Source: Oceanobacillus profundus
GTDB taxonomy: Bacteria; Bacillota; Bacilli; Bacillales; Amphibacillaceae
Length of the DNA stretch: 64,000 bases
Assembly (NCBI RefSeq): GCF_003515705.1
Contig: NZ_QWEH01000020.1
Location: 1 to 64,000, forward strand
Reading direction: 5' to 3'
The notes below the pieces were generated by a model that did not search any database, was not told the origin of the DNA, and saw nothing but the letters and a program-made list of their open reading frames with translations. This document shows, piece by piece, positions 1-8,563 of this stretch (position 1 is its first letter; every line of letters starts with the position of its first letter). Made by a program: the position numbers and the translations under genes.

Positions 1-17
1 CCCTGCATCCTCCACCA
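1..17 (+). tRNA. 3' end of a tRNA gene (cut by window edge)
   Basis: The first 17 bases look like the 3' half of a T stem, a 7-base acceptor strand (ATCCTCC), discriminator A and an encoded CCA. The spacing to the following tRNAs fits an array member. The identity cannot be read because the anticodon lies outside the window. Confidence 0.6.
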
Positions 18-45
18 TATTTCATCTTAATACTTTATTTCATAC

Positions 46-122
<77 letters not shown>

Positions 123-212
123 AAAATATAAAATTAAATTAACTTGAAATAAGCTAAAGCTAGAAATACTGGATAAATGTATCCGCTAGTTTTAACATAT
201 ATTATTATTATT

Positions 213-289
213 GGTCCGGTAGTTCAGTTGGTTAGAATGCCTGCCTGTCACGCAGGAGGTCGCGGGTTCGAGTCCCGTCCGGACCGCCA
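213..289 (+). tRNA. tRNA-Asp (GTC)
   Basis: 77-base cloverleaf, acceptor GGTCCGG/CCGGACC, discriminator G, anticodon GTC in a CCTGC/GCAGG stem, CCA encoded. Confidence 0.95.
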
Positions 290-292
290 GAT

Positions 293-368
<76 letters not shown>

Positions 369-381
369 TTTATTACAGTAG

Positions 382-454
382 GAGCCATTAGCTCAGTTGG
401 TAGAGCATTTGACTTTTAATCAAAGGGTCGAAGGTTCGAATCCTTCATGGCTCA
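382..454 (+). tRNA. tRNA-Lys (TTT)
   Basis: 73-base cloverleaf, acceptor GAGCCAT/ATGGCTC, discriminator A, anticodon TTT. CCA is not encoded. Confidence 0.95.
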
Positions 455-462
455 TCTCATAT

Positions 463-544
463 GCGGGTGTGGCGGAATTGGCAGACGCGCTAGACTTAGG
501 ATCTAGTGTCTTCGGACGTGGGGGTTCAAGTCCCTTCACCCGCA
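463..544 (+). tRNA. tRNA-Leu (TAG)
   Basis: 82-base class II tRNA with long variable arm, acceptor GCGGGTG/CACCCGC, anticodon TAG, discriminator A. CCA is not encoded. Confidence 0.94.
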
Positions 545-560
545 TTTTATTACTTGTCAA

Positions 561-620
561 GCGTATAAGTAATTCAGCGGTAGAGCATTATCTTGCCGTT
601 TCAATTTTCTTACTCAGCAC
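561..620 (+). pseudogene. decayed tRNA-Gly (GCC) remnant
   Basis: The 5' half matches a Bacillus-type tRNA-Gly: a D-arm AATTCAGCGGTAGAGC followed by an anticodon loop CTTGCC. After the anticodon the 3' anticodon strand, variable region and a pairing T arm are missing or scrambled, so no cloverleaf can form. It sits between Leu(TAG) and Arg(ACG), where related arrays carry Gly(GCC) and Leu(TAA). Called by eye; no covariance model was run. Confidence 0.65.
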
Positions 621-625
621 TATAG

Positions 626-699
626 GCGCCCGTAGCTCAATTGGATAGAGCGTTTGACTACGGATCAAGAGGTTAGGGGTTCGACTCCTCTCGGGCGCG
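626..699 (+). tRNA. tRNA-Arg (ACG)
   Basis: 74-base cloverleaf, acceptor GCGCCCG/CGGGCGC, discriminator G, anticodon ACG. CCA is not encoded. Confidence 0.94.
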
Positions 700-705
700 T
701 TATTC

Positions 706-775
706 CGGGAACTTTAGCTTGGTAGAGCTCTTGGTTCAGGACCAAGGTATTGCAGTTTGAACCTTGTTTTCCCGA
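706..775 (+). pseudogene. degenerate tRNA-Pro body with a CAG (Leu) anticodon
   Basis: A 70-base tRNA-like sequence whose acceptor start (CGGGAA), D-loop segment GCTTGGTAGAGC and 3' end match tRNA-Pro, and which occupies the Pro slot between Arg(ACG) and Ala(TGC). The anticodon loop reads TTCAGGA in a TTGG/CCAA stem, giving CAG rather than TGG. The D arm is shortened, the T loop has lost a base (TTGAAC instead of the TTCGAAT type) and the T stem has mismatches. Probably a pseudogene, though a functional altered-specificity tRNA cannot be excluded from sequence alone. Confidence 0.65.
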
Positions 776-789
776 TTATCTTTCTACAT

Positions 790-862
790 GGGGCCTTAGC
801 TCAGCTGGGAGAGCGCCTGCCTTGCACGCAGGAGGTCAGCGGTTCGATCCCGCTAGGCTCCA
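790..862 (+). tRNA. tRNA-Ala (TGC)
   Basis: 73-base cloverleaf, anticodon TGC in a CCTGC/GCAGG stem, acceptor GGGGCCT/AGGCTCC with one G-T pair, discriminator A. The G3-T70 wobble typical of tRNA-Ala is present. Confidence 0.94.
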
Positions 863-872
863 TTTGAATATT

Positions 873-949
873 GGCGGCGTAGCTCAGCTGGCGAGAGCGT
901 ACGGTTCATACCCGTGAGGTCGTGGGTTCGATCCCCTCCGCCGCTACCA
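873..949 (+). tRNA. elongator tRNA-Met (CAT)
   Basis: 77-base cloverleaf, anticodon CAT, acceptor GGCGGCG/CGCCGCT, encoded CCA. Sequence matches the Bacillus elongator Met type rather than the initiator. Confidence 0.92.
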
Positions 950-973
950 TTCAAAATTAAATAATTGCATAAT

Positions 974-1050
974 GGCGGTCGTGGCGAAGTGGTTAACGCA
1001 CCGGATTGTGGCTCCGGCATACGTGGGTTCAATCCCCACCGGTCGCCCCA
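974..1050 (+). tRNA. tRNA-His (GTG)
   Basis: Cloverleaf with anticodon GTG and the extra G at position -1 (base 974) facing C73, the recognition element for histidyl-tRNA synthetase. CCA encoded. Confidence 0.94.
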
Positions 1051-1072
1051 TTATATTATGAAGAAAATATTA

Positions 1073-1146
1073 GGACCCTTAGCTCAGTTGGTTAGAGCTA
1101 TCGGCTCATAACCGATCGGTCGCAGGTTCGAATCCTGCAGGGTCCA
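1073..1146 (+). tRNA. tRNA-Ile2 (CAT, lysidine type), probable
   Basis: 74-base cloverleaf with anticodon CAT. The body (acceptor GGACCCT/AGGGTCC) resembles the Bacillus tRNA-Ile read as AUA after TilS modification, not the two Met tRNAs already present in the array. Assignment rests on body similarity. Confidence 0.8.
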
Positions 1147-1166
1147 TTATAAGTTCACCGTAATGT

Positions 1167-1259
1167 GGAGGTATACCCAAGTCTGGCTGAAGGGATCGGT
1201 CTTGAAAACCGACAGGCGGGTCAAACCGCGCGGGGGTTCGAATCCCTCTACCTCCTCCA
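1167..1259 (+). tRNA. tRNA-Ser (TGA)
   Basis: 93-base class II tRNA with long variable arm and anticodon TGA. The acceptor strand TACCTCC is followed by T then CCA, so discriminator base 73 is T instead of the G usual for serine tRNAs. Confidence 0.93.
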
Positions 1260-1284
1260 TAAATAAATAGTTAATTAAATAATT

Positions 1285-1360
<76 letters not shown>

Positions 1361-1369
1361 TTATAATGT

Positions 1370-1455
1370 GGAGGGATAGCGAAGTTGGCCAAACGCGGCG
1401 GACTGTAAATCCGCTCCCATCGGGTTCGTAGGTTCGAGTCCTACTCCCTCCACCA
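1370..1455 (+). tRNA. tRNA-Tyr (GTA)
   Basis: 86-base class II tRNA, acceptor GGAGGGA/TCCCTCC, anticodon GTA, long variable arm, CCA encoded. Confidence 0.95.
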
Positions 1456-1471
1456 TATTATATATTACAAT

Positions 1472-1545
1472 GCGGGTGTAGTTTAGTGGTAAAACCTCAG
1501 CCTTCCAAGCTGATGATGAGGGTTCGATTCCCTTCACCCGCTCCA
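1472..1545 (+). tRNA. tRNA-Gly (TCC)
   Basis: 74-base cloverleaf, acceptor GCGGGTG/CACCCGC, anticodon TCC, encoded CCA. With the Gly(GCC) copy decayed, this is the only intact Gly tRNA in the window. Confidence 0.95.
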
Positions 1546-1560
1546 ATTACCCTTTTCTTT

Positions 1561-1634
<74 letters not shown>

Positions 1635-1700
1635 TTCCTATACATTCTTACATTGGATTAAATTCCATACAATTGTATGTTATTATATACTTTTACATTT

Positions 1701-1774
1701 GCGCCCTTAGCTCAGTAGGATAGAGCAACAGCCTTCTAAGCTGTGGGTCAGAGGTTCGAATCCTCTAGGGCGCG
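1701..1774 (+). tRNA. tRNA-Arg (TCT)
   Basis: 74-base cloverleaf, acceptor GCGCCCT/AGGGCGC, anticodon TCT, discriminator G. CCA not encoded. Confidence 0.94.
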
Positions 1775-1784
1775 TATAAACTAT

Positions 1785-1859
1785 TCCACAGTAGCTCAGT
1801 GGTAGAGCAATCGGCTGTTAACCGATCGGTCGTAGGTTCGAATCCTACCTGTGGAGCCA
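1785..1859 (+). tRNA. tRNA-Asn (GTT)
   Basis: 75-base cloverleaf, acceptor TCCACAG/CTGTGGA, discriminator G, anticodon GTT, encoded CCA. Confidence 0.95.
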
Positions 1860-1862
1860 TTT

Positions 1863-1953
1863 GGGGAAGTACTCAAGAGGCTGAAGAGGCGCCCCTGCTA
1901 AGGGTGTAGGTCGTGTAAGCGACGCGAGGGTTCAAATCCCTCCTTCTCCGCCA
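1863..1953 (+). tRNA. tRNA-Ser (GCT)
   Basis: 91-base class II tRNA, acceptor GGGGAAG/CTTCTCC with one G-T pair, discriminator G, anticodon GCT, CCA encoded. It is the last tRNA of the array. Confidence 0.94.
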
Positions 1954-2120
1954 GTATTTGGTTCACCAAGTGATAAGGATTTTGGTTTGTTTTTTTATCA
2001 TAGGTTTAAATTCTGTTATCCCCTTAACTATATAATGAAATATCACTCCACAATTATGTAGGTCCACTACTTTTAAATCTTTTCCAAACTGATTGAAGTA
2101 ATTCATACACAATTACATAT

Positions 2121-2154
2121 AAAATGAGGAAAAGAGCATAACTCCATTCCTCAT
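2121..2154 (-). terminator. terminator of the PepSY gene
   Basis: Inverted repeat ATGAGGAA/TTCCTCAT just downstream (minus strand) of the PepSY gene, followed on that strand by a short T run. Moderate-strength rho-independent terminator. Confidence 0.5.
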
Positions 2155-2164
2155 CCATCACCAT

Positions 2165-2467
2165 TTAATCTAACTCTATTTCAACTATTTCTCCAGTATT
2201 CATATTTATTGCTATTTCATATTTTACTCCTTGGGCAGTTATAACATCCACCTCATAAACCCTTACACCTTGTTTTGTGTCTAATTCTGCCTTTACAGCT
2301 TGACCAGGTACTTGTGCAAGTGCAATATCTATTGCTTCTTGAATAGTGATTTGACGTTGAAACTGTGGGGATTGGTTGTAATTTATTTGGTCATTCCATC
2401 CTTGATTTTGCCAGTGGTGTTGAGGCTGGTTATATAGATTTTGGTAATTCCAATTTCGATGCATCAT
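2165..2467 (-). CDS. small PepSY-domain protein
   Basis: A 100-residue protein with an Asn/Gln/His-rich N-terminal third and one PepSY domain at about residues 40-100 (ITIQEAIDIALAQVPG, ending NMNTGEIVEIELD). PepSY domains often inhibit proteases or sense the envelope, but no signal peptide is visible and the role here is unknown. The start is supported by an AAGGAG site; a second ATG follows at once. It stands alone between the tRNA array and a divergent HAD phosphatase. Confidence 0.75.
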   Translation of the reverse strand: MMHRNWNYQNLYNQPQHHWQNQGWNDQINYNQSPQFQRQITIQEAIDIALAQVPGQAVKAELDTKQGVRVYEVDVITAQGVKYEIAINMNTGEIVEIELD

Positions 2468-2666
2468 GTATCATGCTCCTTCTTTGAATTCATTCAGTCA
2501 CATTTTATGCATATGTCCCGAGTCTGTGTTGATGCCCGAATAAAATAGTGAAGAAGCCTATTTTAGTTTAACCGAACTATTGCGTTACATTTGATCAATA
2601 ATGGAATATATCCAGCGCTTCTCCTGTCTTTTATAATATAGTATGATAGTAATGGAGGTCGATAGC

Positions 2667-3395
2667 ATGGATACGATTATTTTTGATGTAGATGATACAT
2701 TGTACGATCAAGCAGCATCATTTAAAAATACATGTAAGAAAATGATTGATGTATCTTTTACAGATGAGGAATTAAATAATTTTTATATCATAAGTCGCAA
2801 ATACAGCGATGCATTATTTGACGATCAAGTAGCTGGGAAACTAACCGTTCAGGAAATGCATATCCGCCGGATTAAGGATGCATGTACGGAGATTGGTATT
2901 GAAATGACGGAGCAACAAGCAATAGATTTTCAAGAAGCCTATGTAGCTGAACAGCGACAGATAGCGTTATTTGATGAAGTTATGGAACTGATGGATATTC
3001 TCATAGCGAATAATAAGCAAGTTGCTGTCTTAACAAATGGAGCAGAAGGGCATCAATCGATGAAAATTAAACAATTAAGGTTAGATAGGTGGATCTCTAA
3101 AGAAAATATGTTTATTTCAAGTGGCATTGGTCACGCGAAGCCATCCAAAGAAGCGTTCGAAGTTCTTGAGCATAAACTTGGGTTGGACAAGAATAGAACG
3201 GTTTATATTGGGGACTCGTTTGCAAATGATATTGTTGGTGCAAAACAAGCGGGCTGGCATGCTGTGTGGATGAACCATCGAAAGCGAGATATGCCGGAGG
3301 GTACTGTTAAACCAGATAAGGTAGTGTATAGTGCGAGAGAGTTATTGGACTTATTTTCAGATGAGTTGTTATGTAATGATGCAATAGTTAACTAA
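2667..3395 (+). CDS. HAD-superfamily hydrolase (phosphatase)
   Basis: A 242-residue haloacid-dehalogenase-type phosphatase. Motif I is FDVDDTLYD near the N-terminus (Asp nucleophile and acid/base), motif II is LTNGAEG, motif III is the Lys in HAKPSKEAF, and motif IV is IGDSFANDIVGAK. A helical cap lies between motifs I and II, as in the YjjG/YfnB-type nucleotidases, so a nucleotide or sugar phosphate substrate is likely but not proven. The ATG at 2667 is chosen because GGAGGT lies just upstream; an ATA-adjacent ATG at 2643 has no ribosome site. A strong terminator follows. Confidence 0.85.
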   Translation: MDTIIFDVDDTLYDQAASFKNTCKKMIDVSFTDEELNNFYIISRKYSDALFDDQVAGKLTVQEMHIRRIKDACTEIGIEMTEQQAIDFQEAYVAEQRQIALFDEVMELMDILIANNKQVAVLTNGAEGHQSMKIKQLRLDRWISKENMFISSGIGHAKPSKEAFEVLEHKLGLDKNRTVYIGDSFANDIVGAKQAGWHAVWMNHRKRDMPEGTVKPDKVVYSARELLDLFSDELLCNDAIVN

Positions 3396-3402
3396 ATATT
3401 TC

Positions 3403-3436
3403 GCTCACATCTCTAATAGAGTTTGTGGGCTTTTTT
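3403..3436 (+). terminator. rho-independent terminator after the HAD gene
   Basis: Stem GCTCACA/TGTGGGC closing a 14-base loop, then six T. Confidence 0.85.
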
Positions 3437-3550
3437 ATTTGAAAACATCTATTTCTTTAAAGATTATATTCATGTACCAAAACCTTTCTATCTGCTATAG
3501 TATAAATTATATTCAGATTATATTAAATAATTAGAAAAGGGGTAATTACG

Positions 3551-5464
3551 TTGGACAATAGATTGCAGAGTATTCTTCAATTGCTAATTTCCTCGGATGA
3601 GCCCATGAGTAGTTCGCAACTTTCGCTTAATCTGCAAGTGAGTTCAAAAACAGTTCGAAATGATATTAAAGAATTAAATCACTTTTTGCAGAAAATTGAT
3701 ATGCAGATAGTCGGTTTCCGAGGAAAAGGATACAAGCTGAAGGTTGAGAATGAAGAAAAACTAAATAAATTTTTAGATGAAAACATGAGAAAAGAAGGTG
3801 AAGCAATTCCTTCTCATCCTGGAGATCGTGTGAAATATTTAGTTGAAAGTTTATTATTGAGTTCCGATTATATTAAGATAGAGGAACTTGAGCAAAAACT
3901 ATTTATAAGTCGTTCAACTTTACAAGGCGACTTGAAAAACGTTCGTAAAATACTAGAAGTTTATAACTTAAAACTGATTAATCGCCCATATTATGGATTA
4001 AAAGTTATTGGTGACGAAACCAAAATCAGATATTGTAGTTCTCAATATATCTTTAATCAAAACCAAGAATTAATAGAGGAATCTCCTGCCTGGCATATAA
4101 TTCTACCAGAGGAAGATTTGAAAGTTATTAAGAATAGTATCTTAAAAAATATAAGACAACACAAAATTATCATTTCGGATATTAGTTTGCACAATTTAAT
4201 AATGCATGTTGCTATAGCATGCAGACGAATAAGAGAAAATCATGCGATGGAAAACTTCCTTGAAGAATCGCAGGAAATAAGGTCTAAGAAAGAATTTATA
4301 GTTGCGAAACAGATTTTAAAGCAAGTTGAAGAAATTGGGGTATGTTTTAATGAGAAGGAAATCATGTACTTAGCTATCCATCTTCTCGGGACACGAATGG
4401 AAAGTTCAGATGAAAAAGCAAAAGCTCTATCCGTTATAGACGAAGAGATCTTTGGATTATCAAAAGAAATAGTGAAACGGATTGATAAGAACTACAATTT
4501 TAATCTTTCTGAAGACCAAGATTTGCTTTTAGCATTAAGCCTCCATTTAAAACCAGTAATTAATCGTTATAAATATCAAATGAACCTTCGAAATCCATTG
4601 TTGGAAGATATAAAGACAAAGTATCCGCTATCATTTGAAGCTGCATTAGCAGCTAAGGATATTTTATATGAGAAATATGAGTTGATTATTGATGAGAATG
4701 AAATTGGTTATTTAGCTCTTCATATAGAAGCAGCTCAGGAGAGGCTTAAAAACAAGACGAGGAATGTGAGGAAATGTTTAATAGTGTGTGGATCAGGCTT
4801 AGGAAGTGCACAGTTACTGTTATACAAACTAAAAGACAAATTTAGGGACGATCTTGAAGTTATTGGAACAACGGAATATTATAATTTAAATCAACAATCA
4901 CTTAAAGAAGTCGACTTTATTGTTTCAACGATTCCAATTGAGGAAGCATTAGATGTCCCGGTAATTTATGTAAATACCATATTGAGTAGGAAGGATATTA
5001 ACAAAATTGAAAGTGTATTATCAAAAGATGCATCCATTATTAATAATTACCTTTTAGAGCGTTATACGTTTTTAAATGTGGATTTTGAGACACCAAAAGA
5101 AGTAATTCGGTATCTATGTGATAAATTATTAGAAGATTATAAGATAGATGAAGATTATGTTGATTCGGTTTTACAAAGGGAACGGTATGCCCCTACAAGC
5201 TTTGGGAATTTGATCGCAATTCCACATCCGCTCGAACCAAAAACAAAAAGTACATTTTGGTCGATTGCAACTTTAAATAAACCTATCTTATGGGGAGATA
5301 AGCAAGTTCAGATAGTCATTTTAATAAATATTAAAAAAGGCAATCAGGACTTATGTGAAATGTATCAAATCTTGGTTAGGTTACTGGATAATATGAAACT
5401 TCTTTTACAACTTTTGGAATGTACGTCCTTTGAACAGTTTAGGACTTTAATGGACACTGTTTAA
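3551..5464 (+). CDS. PRD-containing PTS transcriptional activator (LicR/MtlR type)
   Basis: 637 residues with the layout of a BglG/MtlR-family activator: HTH_11 at about 1-60, Mga-like HTH at about 85-170, two PTS regulation domains (about 185-400), an EIIB-like domain with Cys413 in CGSGLGSAQ, and an EIIA-type domain with His559 in IAIPHPLEP. Such proteins are switched by PTS phosphorylation and activate the neighbouring sugar operon. The TTG start follows AAAAGGGG. It lies directly upstream of, and in line with, the PTS genes at 5613-9658, so that operon is its expected target. Confidence 0.92.
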   Translation: MDNRLQSILQLLISSDEPMSSSQLSLNLQVSSKTVRNDIKELNHFLQKIDMQIVGFRGKGYKLKVENEEKLNKFLDENMRKEGEAIPSHPGDRVKYLVESLLLSSDYIKIEELEQKLFISRSTLQGDLKNVRKILEVYNLKLINRPYYGLKVIGDETKIRYCSSQYIFNQNQELIEESPAWHIILPEEDLKVIKNSILKNIRQHKIIISDISLHNLIMHVAIACRRIRENHAMENFLEESQEIRSKKEFIVAKQILKQVEEIGVCFNEKEIMYLAIHLLGTRMESSDEKAKALSVIDEEIFGLSKEIVKRIDKNYNFNLSEDQDLLLALSLHLKPVINRYKYQMNLRNPLLEDIKTKYPLSFEAALAAKDILYEKYELIIDENEIGYLALHIEAAQERLKNKTRNVRKCLIVCGSGLGSAQLLLYKLKDKFRDDLEVIGTTEYYNLNQQSLKEVDFIVSTIPIEEALDVPVIYVNTILSRKDINKIESVLSKDASIINNYLLERYTFLNVDFETPKEVIRYLCDKLLEDYKIDEDYVDSVLQRERYAPTSFGNLIAIPHPLEPKTKSTFWSIATLNKPILWGDKQVQIVILINIKKGNQDLCEMYQILVRLLDNMKLLLQLLECTSFEQFRTLMDTV

Positions 5465-5549
5465 AAACTAGGGGAACAAACGGTTCACTTTTTTTGCCTG
5501 AAATGAAACTTAGTTTTTCCACTGTCAAAGGAAAATATCCCTCTACTAA

Positions 5550-5563
5550 TGAAGGCGTTTACC
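5550..5563 (+). promoter_or_regulatory. candidate cre (CcpA) site before the PTS operon
   Basis: TGAAGGCGTTTACC matches the cre consensus TGWAANCGNTNWCA at 12 of 14 positions and lies 50 bases upstream of the GH4 gene. A -10-like TATACA follows at about 5577. Position and match are suggestive only. Confidence 0.35.
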
Positions 5564-5612
5564 ATTTAAAATAAAGTATACAGAATTGATTAAAAGAAGG
5601 GGATGAAAGGTA

Positions 5613-6911
5613 ATGAGCCCAATTAAATTAACGGTGATTGGAGGGGGCTCTTCCTATACACCAGAGTTATTAGAAGGAATTATTAACAATCAGGTGTTAC
5701 TGAATATATCGGAGGTTTGGCTAGTCGACATTCCAGAGGGTCAACAAAAATTATCTATTATAGAAAGCTTATCCAAGAGAATGGTAGACAAAGCGGAAAG
5801 CCCGATTAAGATCGTAGCGACTTTCGATCGAAGAGAAGCTATTAAAGAATCGGATTACATTATTACCCAAATACGAGTGGGTCAACTAGAGATGAGAAAA
5901 AAAGATGAATATATTTCTATTAAACATGGTGTCATTGGGCAAGAAACAACTGGTGCAGGCGGTTTTATGAAGGCATTAAGAACGATTCCAGAAATTCTAG
6001 ATATATGTAGAGAGATTGAAGAACTTGCTCCTAAAGCATGGTTATTAAATTTTACAAATCCTGCTGGCATTGTTACGGAAGCCATATTAAAACACAGCAA
6101 TGTAAAAGTAATTGGGCTTTGCAATAATCCGATTAATTATTATAAAAAATTCGCTAAAACTTATGGTGTGGATATACGTGATGTGAGTATTAATTTTATC
6201 GGAATAAACCATTTAATATGGATTACAGAATTGTATATAAAAGGGCAGTCAAGATTAGAAGATATTTTAACTGGAAAATCCGATGTTTATGAGGCAAAAA
6301 ATATTCCATCTTTTGGCTGGGATTTAGATTTCCTTCAATCACTCGGGTCCTTACCGTGTGGTTATCATAAATATTATTATCTAACAGACCAAATTCTTGA
6401 AAAGCAGTTAGAAGAATATCAACAAAATAAAACTCGTGCAGACGAAGTACAACGAATTGAAAAGGAATTATTTGATCTATATAAAAACAAAAACCTGAAA
6501 GAAAAACCAAAAGCATTGGAGCAAAGAGGTGGTGCCTATTATTCAGAGGCAGCCATAAATCTAATCAAATCGATTCATTTGAATACGAGGGAGATTCACA
6601 CTTTAAATGTGAGGAATAATGGAGCCATATCTTGTTTACCTGATGATGTGAGCGTTGAAACAAATTGTGTCGTAGAAAAACATCAAATTACACCAATTCA
6701 AATAGGGGCTGTTCCACCGCAAATACGGGGACTTCTTCAAGTTGTTAAGGCATATGAAGAACTTACGGTAGAAGCTGCAGTTACTGGTAACAAAACAATT
6801 GCATTACAAGCATTAACACTACATCCATTAATTCCATCAGCAAATCGTTCAAAAGAAATTTTACAAGAGATGTTAACTGCGAATAAACATTATTTACCCC
6901 AGTTTAGTTAG
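5613..6911 (+). CDS. GH4 family 6-phospho-glycosidase
   Basis: 432 residues of the NAD- and Mn-dependent glycoside hydrolase family 4. The N-terminal Rossmann start is VIGGGSSYTPELLEG; the metal-binding Cys170 (GLCNNP) and His200 (GINH) are both present. Family members cleave phosphorylated disaccharides such as cellobiose-6-P, or deacetylated chitobiose-6-P (ChbF). Because ChbG follows in the same operon, chitobiose-type substrate is favoured over cellobiose. RBS AAGGGGATGAAAGG. First gene of the operon, 148 bases after the regulator. Confidence 0.92.
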   Translation: MSPIKLTVIGGGSSYTPELLEGIINNQVLLNISEVWLVDIPEGQQKLSIIESLSKRMVDKAESPIKIVATFDRREAIKESDYIITQIRVGQLEMRKKDEYISIKHGVIGQETTGAGGFMKALRTIPEILDICREIEELAPKAWLLNFTNPAGIVTEAILKHSNVKVIGLCNNPINYYKKFAKTYGVDIRDVSINFIGINHLIWITELYIKGQSRLEDILTGKSDVYEAKNIPSFGWDLDFLQSLGSLPCGYHKYYYLTDQILEKQLEEYQQNKTRADEVQRIEKELFDLYKNKNLKEKPKALEQRGGAYYSEAAINLIKSIHLNTREIHTLNVRNNGAISCLPDDVSVETNCVVEKHQITPIQIGAVPPQIRGLLQVVKAYEELTVEAAVTGNKTIALQALTLHPLIPSANRSKEILQEMLTANKHYLPQFS

Positions 6912-6943
6912 CAACTATATTGATTGAAGAAAGGATGGACTCT

Positions 6944-7246
6944 ATGAAAATTACTTTACTATGTGCTTTAGGGATGAGTACGAGTTTATTAGTAGAAAAA
7001 ATGAAAAAAGCTGCAACTGAAAAGGAGATTGAGGTGAAAATAGAAGCACATTCTGTGGATTATTTGGAAGATCATTTGAAAACTGCAGATGTTATTTTAC
7101 TTGGCCCGCAAATTCGCTACAAAAAAAATGAACTTTTTCGTAAGGCTGAAGCAGCAAATGTACCAATAGGCATTATAGATATGAGAGCATATGGCACAAT
7201 CAACGGAGACAAAGTATTGGAACAAGCAATGGAATTAATGAAGTAG
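6944..7246 (+). CDS. PTS lactose/cellobiose-family EIIB
   Basis: 100-residue cytosolic EIIB. The phosphocysteine is Cys7 in LLCALGMSTS, the standard P-loop of the Lac/Cel/Chb family. Start 6944 has GAAAGGATGG upstream; an earlier in-frame TTG at 6920 does not. It receives phosphate from EIIA (9305-9658) and passes it to the sugar bound to EIIC (7271-8563). Confidence 0.93.
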   Translation: MKITLLCALGMSTSLLVEKMKKAATEKEIEVKIEAHSVDYLEDHLKTADVILLGPQIRYKKNELFRKAEAANVPIGIIDMRAYGTINGDKVLEQAMELMK

Positions 7247-7270
7247 TTTCTAAAAAAAGGGGGAAAATCA

Positions 7271-8563
7271 ATGAATGGGTTCAATGCGTTTATGGAAAAA
7301 TATTTCATGCCCGTTGCCGGAAAGTTGGCGGAACAGCGACATTTAAAGGCAATACGAGATGGAATCATTTCAACTATGCCACTATTGATTATTGGTAGTC
7401 TTTTTTTGATTATTTCTTCTCCACCAGTACCTGCATGGTCCGAGTTTATGTCACCATATGCCCCTGCATTAAATATTCCAGTAAATGCAACATTCGGGTT
7501 ATTAGGGCTCGTAGCAGTATTTTCAATCGCATATAGTCTTGCAAAAAGTTACGGAATGGATGAGCTGTCTTCAGGTGTACTTAGTTTAGCTGCCTTCTTT
7601 GTTGCCACTCCACTTACAGAAGACGGTAATATTCCATTAAGCTTAATGGGAAGTCAGGGATTGTTTATTGCTATTCTTATCGCATTATTTACAGTGGAAG
7701 TCTATCGTTTCTTTGAAGTAAGAAATATTATTATACGAATGCCAGAGGGGGTTCCGCCATCTGTATGGCGTGCTTTTTCTGCTCTTATACCGGGGGCTGC
7801 GATAATTTCCATTGTCTGGGGCCTCGATCTTCTATTGAAATCTACGTCTGATCTATCGTTACATGGTGTGGTTGGTGCTGTACTAAGGGAACCTTTAGAA
7901 ATGGTGGGTAGTAGCATATGGGGAGCGATTATTGCTATTTTACTCATTCATTTATTGTGGGCTTTTGGTATACATGGTATATCCGTTGTTGCTAGTATTA
8001 TGGCTCCAATCTGGTACAGTCTAACGGAACAAAACGTGGCAGCACAACAAGCTGGCGAAGAACTACCCTACATTATTGGTCAGCCATTTATGGCAATTTG
8101 GTGGGCTGTTGGTGGTTGTGGTATGGTGCTTTCTCTAACGATATTGTTTGTATGGCGTGCACGCTCTAAACATCTGAAAAGCTTAGGAAAAGGTTCTATT
8201 TGGTCAAGTGTTTTTAATATTAGTGAACCCGTCGTATTCGGTGCGCCAATTGTAATGAACCCAATTCTTGTGATTCCTTTTATTCTAGCTCCATTAGTTG
8301 TTGGTCTCTTAACGTATTTTGCAATGTCGATAGGACTTGTTGGTAAGCCCTATATTATTGTGCCATGGACCACACCACCTCCTATTTCTGGAATCCTTAC
8401 AACAGGTGATTGGCGTGGTGGAGTATTAATGCTTGTCAATATTATAGTGGCTTTGTTTATTTATTATCCGTTCTTTCGATTATATGATAAACAGCTGTTA
8501 CAGGAAGAATCTACTTTAGACGTAGCTGCTGCTACAAAAGAAGAAGCAGGAAACAAGAAATAA
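7271..8563 (+). CDS. PTS lactose/cellobiose-family EIIC permease
   Basis: 430-residue integral membrane protein with about ten hydrophobic segments and the conserved NISEPVVFGAPIVMNPIL region of the cellobiose/chitobiose EIIC family. It carries and phosphorylates the disaccharide during uptake. The start follows AAAAAAGGGGG. Its stop overlaps the ATG of chbG (TAATG), so translation is probably coupled. Confidence 0.93.
   Translation: MNGFNAFMEKYFMPVAGKLAEQRHLKAIRDGIISTMPLLIIGSLFLIISSPPVPAWSEFMSPYAPALNIPVNATFGLLGLVAVFSIAYSLAKSYGMDELSSGVLSLAAFFVATPLTEDGNIPLSLMGSQGLFIAILIALFTVEVYRFFEVRNIIIRMPEGVPPSVWRAFSALIPGAAIISIVWGLDLLLKSTSDLSLHGVVGAVLREPLEMVGSSIWGAIIAILLIHLLWAFGIHGISVVASIMAPIWYSLTEQNVAAQQAGEELPYIIGQPFMAIWWAVGGCGMVLSLTILFVWRARSKHLKSLGKGSIWSSVFNISEPVVFGAPIVMNPILVIPFILAPLVVGLLTYFAMSIGLVGKPYIIVPWTTPPPISGILTTGDWRGGVLMLVNIIVALFIYYPFFRLYDKQLLQEESTLDVAAATKEEAGNKK

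Noticed and set aside
397-648. Open frame overlapping the tRNA genes
   Set aside because: It runs through tRNA-Lys, tRNA-Leu and the Gly remnant; no ribosome site. Open frames at 1147-1392 and 1361-1546 are the same kind of artefact.
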